NCBI GenBank assembly: GCA_034178705.1
Contig: JAXFQY010000081.1
Span: forward strand, 1 to 34,895
Source of the DNA: RUG12395 sp034178705
Lineage (GTDB): Bacteria > Bacillota > Clostridia > Oscillospirales > CAG-272
Length of the DNA stretch: 34,895 nucleotides
Direction: 5' to 3'
The position numbers and the translations under genes are program-made. Positions 29,653 through 34,895 of this stretch are shown here, piece by piece (the first letter of the stretch is position 1; each line of letters begins with the position of its first letter). Under the pieces are notes generated by a model. The model made no database searches and was not told the DNA's origin. It saw nothing but the letters and a program-made list of their open reading frames with translations.

Positions 29653-32406
29653 TCAATCATTCGCCTTCATCGCTTCCACCATGTCAATACGGGAAACCGT
29701 GCGGCGCATGATCCAATTGACAAGCGCCGTAAACATACAGGAAATCAGGAGAGCGTAGAAAAAACTCAAAGGATAAATGCTTCTTCCGAACATAACCTGA
29801 TCTACCTCTACAGTGCGCACAACATAAGCATGCAGCCAAACCCCGACCAGAAGCCCCACCAATGCCCCGAAAAAGCTGAGCAAATCCGTCTCCCGGAAAA
29901 TATACCGCTCCACCTCCCGGCGATGGAAGCCAAGCACACGCATGGTCGCAAGCTCCTTCCGGCGTTCACAGATATTGACATTCGTCAGATTATAAAGCAC
30001 AACCACGGAAAGCAGACCCGCAGATAGAATCAAAACAAGAATAACCCCATTGATGCTTTTGATGGAATCGGCAAAGGAAGCTTTCAGCGATTCGGTTGAT
30101 CCCGCGTAGAGCACATCGGAACGGGACATAGCCGTGCGGATCGCATCATCGGTCGACATGGCATCGGGCACATGGCATAGCAGGGTATCATACGAAGGTT
30201 CATCCCCGAATGCTGCGCGATACCCCTCCCCGGTCAGATAAGCATAAGAGGTTATGTAGTTTTCGGCAATTCCGACAACCGTCAGTTCACCCCTTCTGCC
30301 GTCCTCCCGTTCGAGAGTTACCCTATCCCCGATACTGAGTCTGAGTGTTTCGCAGAGTTTTTCCGTGAGCACGGCGCCGTTCTCTGTCGGCGAGAACGGT
30401 TCCCCGCTCTTCCGGCTGCGCAGAGTAACAAAATCCGCAAGCGCGCCGGAATCCTTCACGGTAAAGAGCGTGAGAGCCTCTCTTTTTCCGTCTGCCAAGG
30501 CTTTTCCGTTTTCTCCTGCATACAGCAAGGCATCCTTTACCGTGCCGTCCTGAAGAAGTTCGCCCATCGCGGCCTCCGCTCCGTCTGCACTTTTCAGAGA
30601 CACACTGAGGTCATAATGATAGATTGCTCCGTATTGCAGATCCACAATGTCATTGATCGAATCTCTGAGTCCGAAGCCGGTCAGCAACAGCGCACTGCAA
30701 CCTGCCACACCGATCACAGTCATAAAAAAGCGCTTCTTATAGCGGAAAATATTGCGGAAGGTTACCTTTCTCGTAAAGGAAAGCCGATGCCAGATCCAAG
30801 GGATATGTTCCAGCCAAATGCGCTTTCCGGCAGCGGGAGCCTGCGGGCGCATCAACTCCGCCGGACAGGAACGAAGCACGCTCCCGCAAACCCACAGAGT
30901 AGCAAGCACAATGCTTCCAATCGTAACAGGTGCAACCCAAGCGGCAATAGAAAGCCGGAAAGGCGTTTCGATGTCCGGAAGAGTAAACATCATCCCGTAG
31001 GCAGCACTGATCACACGCGGAAAAAGGCGGAACCCCACGCCGAATCCAAGCGCACACCCGAGAACCGAAGAAGACAAGCTGAACACCATATACTCTCCGA
31101 GAATCTGTCCGTTTGTGAAGCCAAGCGCCTTCAGCGTTCCGATCTTTCCGCGCGTTTCTTCGACTAAGCGTGTCATTGTTGTCAGGGCAACAAGCAAAGC
31201 AACCATGAAAAAGAAAACAGGAAAGATTTTGGAAAGCGCCGCAACCTTTCCGACATTACCGTCATACGTCGAAAAGCTCACGGAATCGCTCCTTGTCCGA
31301 ATAATCCAAGAGCCGTCCCCGAGAGCCTCCAGCGCGGCGTTCTGTGCGGAAAGACTGTCCTCCAGTACCTGAAGCAGCTCCTGGTCGGACTGCTCCGACT
31401 CCTCCTTCAAGGAGCGCTGAACCGCTTCCTGCGTTTGGAGGAGCAAGGCGGCAAGCTCCGGACTGCCTTCCGATACCGCCTGCGCTACGGCAGCGTTTCC
31501 AAAAAGACGCTCTGCTGCGTCCTTTCCGAGTCCTGTGCGAATCTCTCCGACAGCCTCCAGCGTACCGATCAGTCCGGAAAGACTGTCAATCGCCTTCTGA
31601 TATTCAGCCCGCACCGCAGAGACCCGCAGCGGCGCCCGGGATTCACCAAGCGCAGAGACCTTTTCGCACAGCGAAGCAATCCGGTCGCCGTACTCCTCAC
31701 CGAAGGCATCAAGCGCTTCCACGCCTTCAGCAAGGATAAAGAGATCGGTATAAAAGCCGAGTGTGCAAAAATCCTCCATTGCATACACATTCAGCGCGAT
31801 ACTGCCCGTTCCGGCACTGCTCGCCTCTGCCGTGATGCTGATACACGTCGGGCTTTCGACAAATCCCACAACCGTCAGCCGGTCAGAGGAAAAAGAAGCG
31901 GCAAGTGAATCGTAATCCGCATTGCTTTGTGACAGGGTAAGGACATCCCCTTCTCTGATCGCTCCGTCAAAATATCTTCCGTGCGTCGGCTGAATCACGC
32001 ATTCCGAGGAATTCTCTGGCAGACGCCCGCTTTTCAGAACGAACCCGTTCAGGGTATTCTTCCCTTCGTCATTCAGTGTCGCAGAAATCCGACACGTATA
32101 GCTCTCTCCATCCGGCGCGTCGAGAACCGCATCAAGAAGCCGCGCCCCTTCCGCCGCAGAAACTTCTTCCAGAGCACGCACAGCCGCAACATCCTCTTCT
32201 GTGATGCCGAGCGTTGACTTGATATCCAGATCGTACATGCTGTTTTCGTCCATATAGCGATCGGCCGTGGCATACATATCCGGAGAGGTCGCGGCAAGTC
32301 CAGCCATAAAGCCGGATCCCAGTGCCACGATAAAAAGAATGGAAAAAAAACGATTCAGATTTCCGCGGATTTCCCGCAGAATGCTCTTCCGTCTAGTCCG
32401 CTTCAT
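29653..32406 (-). CDS. FtsX-like ABC transporter permease
   Basis: A 917-aa permease. One membrane helix near the N-terminus (about 19-39, RFFSILFIVALGSGFMAGLAA) is followed by a large extracytoplasmic domain. An FtsX/MacB module comes in the middle (FFFMVALLVALTTMTRLVEE and GTLKALGFTNGQILGEYM), then a second extracytoplasmic domain and a final FtsX module (LATMRVLGFHRREVERYIF). The two FtsX domains, each with its coupling helix, give a single-chain transporter as in the lipoprotein or peptide-handling macrolide-type exporters. It begins directly after the ATPase stop (TAAATG), so the two are translated together. The substrate is unknown. Confidence 0.93.
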   Translation of the reverse strand: MKRTRRKSILREIRGNLNRFFSILFIVALGSGFMAGLAATSPDMYATADRYMDENSMYDLDIKSTLGITEEDVAAVRALEEVSAAEGARLLDAVLDAPDGESYTCRISATLNDEGKNTLNGFVLKSGRLPENSSECVIQPTHGRYFDGAIREGDVLTLSQSNADYDSLAASFSSDRLTVVGFVESPTCISITAEASSAGTGSIALNVYAMEDFCTLGFYTDLFILAEGVEALDAFGEEYGDRIASLCEKVSALGESRAPLRVSAVRAEYQKAIDSLSGLIGTLEAVGEIRTGLGKDAAERLFGNAAVAQAVSEGSPELAALLLQTQEAVQRSLKEESEQSDQELLQVLEDSLSAQNAALEALGDGSWIIRTRSDSVSFSTYDGNVGKVAALSKIFPVFFFMVALLVALTTMTRLVEETRGKIGTLKALGFTNGQILGEYMVFSLSSSVLGCALGFGVGFRLFPRVISAAYGMMFTLPDIETPFRLSIAAWVAPVTIGSIVLATLWVCGSVLRSCPAELMRPQAPAAGKRIWLEHIPWIWHRLSFTRKVTFRNIFRYKKRFFMTVIGVAGCSALLLTGFGLRDSINDIVDLQYGAIYHYDLSVSLKSADGAEAAMGELLQDGTVKDALLYAGENGKALADGKREALTLFTVKDSGALADFVTLRSRKSGEPFSPTENGAVLTEKLCETLRLSIGDRVTLEREDGRRGELTVVGIAENYITSYAYLTGEGYRAAFGDEPSYDTLLCHVPDAMSTDDAIRTAMSRSDVLYAGSTESLKASFADSIKSINGVILVLILSAGLLSVVVLYNLTNVNICERRKELATMRVLGFHRREVERYIFRETDLLSFFGALVGLLVGVWLHAYVVRTVEVDQVMFGRSIYPLSFFYALLISCMFTALVNWIMRRTVSRIDMVEAMKAND

Positions 32407-33108
32407 TTACCACTCGATCCTTTCTACCGGGGTCGGGTCAGGGTTGATTTCAACAGCGGTTGCCTTTCCGCTTTTTACCCGGATCACGCGATCCGCGATC
32501 GCTGTCAGGGCGCTGTTGTGGGTAATAATAATCACGGTTTTCCCCGTTGAGCGGCAGGTGTCCTGAAGCAGCTTCAGAACCGACTTTCCGGTATTGTAAT
32601 CCAGAGCGCCCGTCGGTTCGTCACAAAGAATGATTTTCGGATTCTTCGCCAGCGCCCGGGCGATAGAAACACGCTGCTGCTCTCCGCCGGAAAGCTGCGC
32701 CGGAAAATTGTTCATCCGTTCCGATAGCCCGACACTTTTGAGAGTCTCTGCAGCATCCAGACTGTCACGGCAGATCTCTGCGGCCAGCTCCACATTCTCA
32801 AGCGCAGTAAGATTCTGCACAAGATTATAAAACTGAAAAACAAAGCCAACATCGGTGCGACGGTAGTCGGTCAGCTCTCTTTCATTCATCCGGCTGATCT
32901 CCCGTCCGTCCAGGCGGACAACTCCCTCCGACGCTTTGTCCATTCCTCCGAGAATATTCAGTAAAGTTGTTTTCCCGGCTCCGCTGTGTCCGACAATCAC
33001 GCATAGCTCTCCACGCTCAACAGAAAAGCTCATATGATCAAGAGCATAGATGTCCTGTTCTCCGTTTTTGTAAATTTTACAGACATTTTCGAATTCAATA
33101 TAAGCCAT
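32407..33108 (-). CDS. ABC transporter ATP-binding protein (MacB/LolD type)
   Basis: A 233-aa ATPase of the MacB/LolD group that powers FtsX-like permeases. Walker A VGHSGAGKTT (about 38-47), Q-loop FVFQFYNLVQNL, signature LSGGEQQRVSIARAL, Walker B IILCDEPTGALD and the switch His in IIITHNSAL are all intact. AGGAGAAG precedes the ATG. It sits 15 nt after the lipase-like lipoprotein gene and touches the permease gene, so the three form one operon. Confidence 0.96.
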   Translation of the reverse strand: MAYIEFENVCKIYKNGEQDIYALDHMSFSVERGELCVIVGHSGAGKTTLLNILGGMDKASEGVVRLDGREISRMNERELTDYRRTDVGFVFQFYNLVQNLTALENVELAAEICRDSLDAAETLKSVGLSERMNNFPAQLSGGEQQRVSIARALAKNPKIILCDEPTGALDYNTGKSVLKLLQDTCRSTGKTVIIITHNSALTAIADRVIRVKSGKATAVEINPDPTPVERIEW

Positions 33109-33123
33109 TATCTTCTCCTGTGT

Positions 33124-34386
33124 TCAATTTTTCTGAGTCTCTGCTGTGAGCAACCCGAAATACACAGACGGCAAATGCTGTCTCAAAACCGCCGCGAAGC
33201 CTGCGCCTTCCTCCTCCGCGCCTTTCCGGAGCAACTCATACAGCGGATACAGGTCGCTGTCCGGTGACAGGAAAGCTCCCATCTCACCGAGAGAAGGACC
33301 CGAGTCGTCAGCGGCAGGAGAGGAAAGGATATTTCGCGACACAGCCAGCATCAGTTCAAACGCCGTGATCCCGTTCTCCGAAAGTCCCGCCCGGTCGGGA
33401 GCATGCCTGTCGCAGTAATAGGCGGAAACCGAAGGGGCAACCGCAGAAAGCGCGTCAAGCACACAATCCCGTCTTTCTACGCTCTCGTCATCTCCCCCCA
33501 AGAGAATATCGGAACCGAGGCGCCGATAAGACCAGGAAGCAAGCGGAACGGCGGGGACAAGATCCCCGGTATTGATATGATTGAAAAGATTGTCGCAGAC
33601 AACGCCGACATCGTCCGTGCGTACCGTTGCCGGCGTTGCAAAGGTATAAACATAAACGCAGTCCTTTCCGACGGAAGCGTTGAGAAGCATGCCGAGCAAA
33701 TTAGCGCAGGCAGCACCGCGGCTGTATCCGCAGACAAGAATAAGCGGCCGGTCAGTTGCCGCAAGAATCCCGTTCAGCCCCGCAAACACATCCTCCGCTG
33801 CAAAGAGAAAGTTTTCGGCAAAAACGGTATTCTCACTGTGCGAAGGAGAAAAATCAAAATTGGAATACCATTCTCCTTCCTCTGTACCGCGGATCGCCGC
33901 AACGATCAGCGTACGTTTCTCACCCCGAAGCGTCACAAAAGAGCTTCCGACGGTATATGCGCAGGTGTGCGACAGGTCAGAGGATTCCTTATCATAGTTC
34001 TTCTGCAGGAGAAGAGCAAGTCCCGCACGTCGGAAAAGCTCGGCTTCCTGTTCCGCTGTGCGGCCCGAACAAAGGGCAAGAGTCTGAAGGGCAAGCGAAC
34101 GGTCATACACGGCGCTGTCCTCCGGCAGGGTAATCTCCCCGATCGGATACTCCGGGAGAACCGCTCCGTTCAGCAAATCTGCTATGGCATCAAGAGAAAA
34201 CGGCCCTTCCGTCTGCTCCTTCAAAGCGTCGGTTCCGGATGCTTCAGGCAAATCCGTCGATATAGGCACAGATCCTTCAGGCGCTTCTTCTTGCTTGCTT
34301 CCGCACGCAGAAAAAGTAAAAAGCAGCAAAAGAAGCAACACGACAACGGTGAAAGAAAAAAATCTTTTTCTCCCTGTTTTGATCAA
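33124..34386 (-). CDS. Lipase-like (alpha/beta hydrolase) lipoprotein
   Basis: A 420-aa exported lipoprotein. Signal peptide with a hydrophobic core (about 11-24) and FSAC, putative lipid-modified Cys28. The nucleophile elbow CGYSRGAACANLLG fits GxSxG of class 3 lipases. A conserved Asp in NHINTGDLVPAVPL and His in CDRHAPDRAG could complete the triad (inference). GTEEGEWYSNFDF resembles the oxyanion region of that family. Two TTG starts are possible: 34392 lies only 2 nt from GAGGG, while 34386 has 7 nt, so the latter is given. It heads the lipase-ABC ATPase-permease operon. The real substrate is unknown. Confidence 0.82.
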   Translation of the reverse strand: MIKTGRKRFFSFTVVVLLLLLLFTFSACGSKQEEAPEGSVPISTDLPEASGTDALKEQTEGPFSLDAIADLLNGAVLPEYPIGEITLPEDSAVYDRSLALQTLALCSGRTAEQEAELFRRAGLALLLQKNYDKESSDLSHTCAYTVGSSFVTLRGEKRTLIVAAIRGTEEGEWYSNFDFSPSHSENTVFAENFLFAAEDVFAGLNGILAATDRPLILVCGYSRGAACANLLGMLLNASVGKDCVYVYTFATPATVRTDDVGVVCDNLFNHINTGDLVPAVPLASWSYRRLGSDILLGGDDESVERRDCVLDALSAVAPSVSAYYCDRHAPDRAGLSENGITAFELMLAVSRNILSSPAADDSGPSLGEMGAFLSPDSDLYPLYELLRKGAEEEGAGFAAVLRQHLPSVYFGLLTAETQKN

Positions 34387-34403
34387 TTTCAATCCCTCTT
34401 TTC

Positions 34404-34419
34404 CGCCGGATCTCCGGCG
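34404..34419 (-). promoter_or_regulatory. Leader hairpin before the lipase-like gene
   Basis: CGCCGG, four bases and CCGGCG form a 6-bp GC hairpin that ends five bases before the GAGGG ribosome-binding site. It may affect translation or transcript stability; no T-run follows, so it is not a terminator. Confidence 0.35.
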
Positions 34420-34452
34420 CTCCGTCAGATGAAAAAACAGAAATAATATTTT

Positions 34453-34461
34453 ATTATATCA
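34453..34461 (-). promoter_or_regulatory. Extended -10 promoter of the lipase-ABC operon
   Basis: TGATATAAT on the minus strand gives TGN plus a perfect TATAAT (34458-34453), with no recognisable -35. The leader is about 60 nt. Confidence 0.6.
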
Positions 34462-34548
34462 CCTCCGAGGAAAAAAGGATGAATAATCTGTTAATTATCT
34501 TCCCTTTTCCGTGTTTTCTCCGATATCCGAAAAAATTAAAAAAAGCCC

Positions 34549-34577
34549 TTGACAATCCACAGCCTCTATGATAAAAT
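34549..34577 (+). promoter_or_regulatory. Promoter of tRNA-Thr and tRNA-Tyr
   Basis: TTGACA (34549-34554), a 17-nt spacer, and TAAAAT (34572-34577), about 44 nt before the first tRNA. Confidence 0.85.
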
Positions 34578-34620
34578 AAAGACCGTTGCCGGTCAGGACG
34601 AGTAAAAACCCGGCTTATTC

Positions 34621-34696
34621 GCTGGTGTAGCTCAGCTGGTAGAGCAGCTGATTTGTAATCAGCAGGTCGGGGGTTCGAATCCGTCCACCAGCTCCA
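34621..34696 (+). tRNA. tRNA-Thr (anticodon TGT)
   Basis: A 76-nt cloverleaf with encoded CCA (34694-34696). Acceptor GCTGGTG pairs with CACCAGC, the D-loop has AGCTCAGCTGGTAGAGC, the anticodon loop TTTGTAA holds TGT, and the T-loop is GGTTCGAATCC. It shares a transcript with tRNA-Tyr 22 nt further on. Confidence 0.97.
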
Positions 34697-34718
34697 CTTC
34701 CCTTGCAAAACCGAATAT

Positions 34719-34803
34719 GGGAGCGTTCCCGAGTGGCCAAAGGGGGCAGACTGTAAATCTGTTGTCAGTGACTTCGGTGGTCCGAATCCACCCGCTCCCA
34801 CCA
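34719..34803 (+). tRNA. tRNA-Tyr (anticodon GTA)
   Basis: An 85-nt class II tRNA with a long variable arm (about TTGTCAGTGACTTCGGTG) and encoded CCA (34801-34803). Acceptor GGGAGCG pairs with CGCTCCC, the anticodon loop reads CTGTAAA with GTA, and the discriminator base is A. Confidence 0.97.
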
Positions 34804-34837
34804 AAAATCCTGCACTTGCGTGCAGGATTTTTATTTT
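34804..34837 (+). terminator. Terminator of the tRNA-Thr/Tyr unit
   Basis: A perfect 12-bp stem (34804-34815 with 34820-34831, AAAATCCTGCAC/GTGCAGGATTTT) with a 4-nt loop, then TATTTT. The remaining bases to 34895 hold a lone TTGACA-like element near 34849 and no gene. Confidence 0.9.
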
Positions 34838-34895
34838 ACTTTCTGTTGACACCGAATGGCTTTTCCGCCCGGGGCGTCTTTTTTGTTCAAAAATA

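Noticed and set aside
34454..34852. A 132-codon minus-strand frame across the two tRNA genes
   Set aside because: It reads antisense through tRNA-Thr and tRNA-Tyr. Peptides such as GGFGPPKSLTTDLQSAPFGHSGTLP are a well-known false protein produced by antisense tRNA.
1..34895. CRISPR arrays, insertion sequences and prophage genes
   Set aside because: No regularly spaced direct repeats, transposase, integrase or phage structural genes were seen on either strand.

Overview
The window is a contiguous, gene-dense stretch of a bacterial chromosome. Several things point to a spore-forming, Gram-positive member of the Clostridia, probably in the Oscillospirales/Ruminococcaceae sphere (inference): the SRP RNA-dnaX-ybaB-recR and yqfC-yqfD-phoH-ybeY-era-recO clusters are Firmicute arrangements; sporulation proteins YqfC, YqfD and YlbJ are present; the SRP RNA is the large type with an Alu domain; vegetative promoters are close to TTGACA-17-TATAAT; all three tRNA genes encode CCA; and there are DUF1292, DUF1858, TrmK and DUF2079 proteins. 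No prophage, transposase, CRISPR array or insertion sequence was seen.

Layout. 1-3262: a degenerate tRNA-like element, tRNA-Gln with terminator, then (minus strand) recR, ybaB, dnaX and the SRP RNA gene, which has its own promoter. 3316-11711 (minus): one long operon yqfC-yqfD-phoH-ybeY-era-recO-mutS2-capA with 4-nt ATGA or other short overlaps. 11747-12882 (plus): divergent ylbJ and a 62-aa cysteine-rich protein. 12946-14613 (minus): DUF1858 protein, trmK and a Nif3-like protein behind a perfect-consensus promoter. 14761-16503 (plus): a DUF2079 membrane protein whose promoter overlaps a perfect palindrome. 16551-21915 (minus): ylxM-ffh-rpsP-khpA, then glpK, L-lactate dehydrogenase and a DtxR/MntR-type regulator. 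22078-24872 (plus): a GH43 lipoprotein and L-serine dehydratase. 24873-25231: a terminator and a minus-strand structured RNA candidate resembling 6S RNA. 25232-28585 (minus): DUF1292, hemW and lepA. 28865-34386 (minus): an XRE/membrane regulator, an FtsX-type ABC permease and its ATPase, and a lipase-like lipoprotein. 34621-34831 (plus): tRNA-Thr and tRNA-Tyr with promoter and terminator.

How the genes work together. Much of the window is housekeeping: RecR and RecO (recombinational repair), DnaX (replication), Era, YbeY and PhoH (ribosome maturation and RNA turnover), SRP RNA plus Ffh (both core parts of the signal recognition particle), LepA and RpsP (translation), HemW (heme insertion). 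Metabolic genes are glycerol kinase, L-lactate dehydrogenase and serine dehydratase, consistent with fermentative life.

Most noteworthy: dnaX appears to start at an AUC codon; glpK and ldh are each preceded, 21 nt before the start codon, by an intrinsic-terminator structure with no room for a promoter in between; a 6S-like RNA candidate lies behind DUF1292; a perfect 8-bp inverted repeat sits on the DUF2079 promoter; and an unbroken 77-codon frame follows the TGA of the XRE regulator gene. No clearly novel multi-gene defence or biosynthetic system was found.
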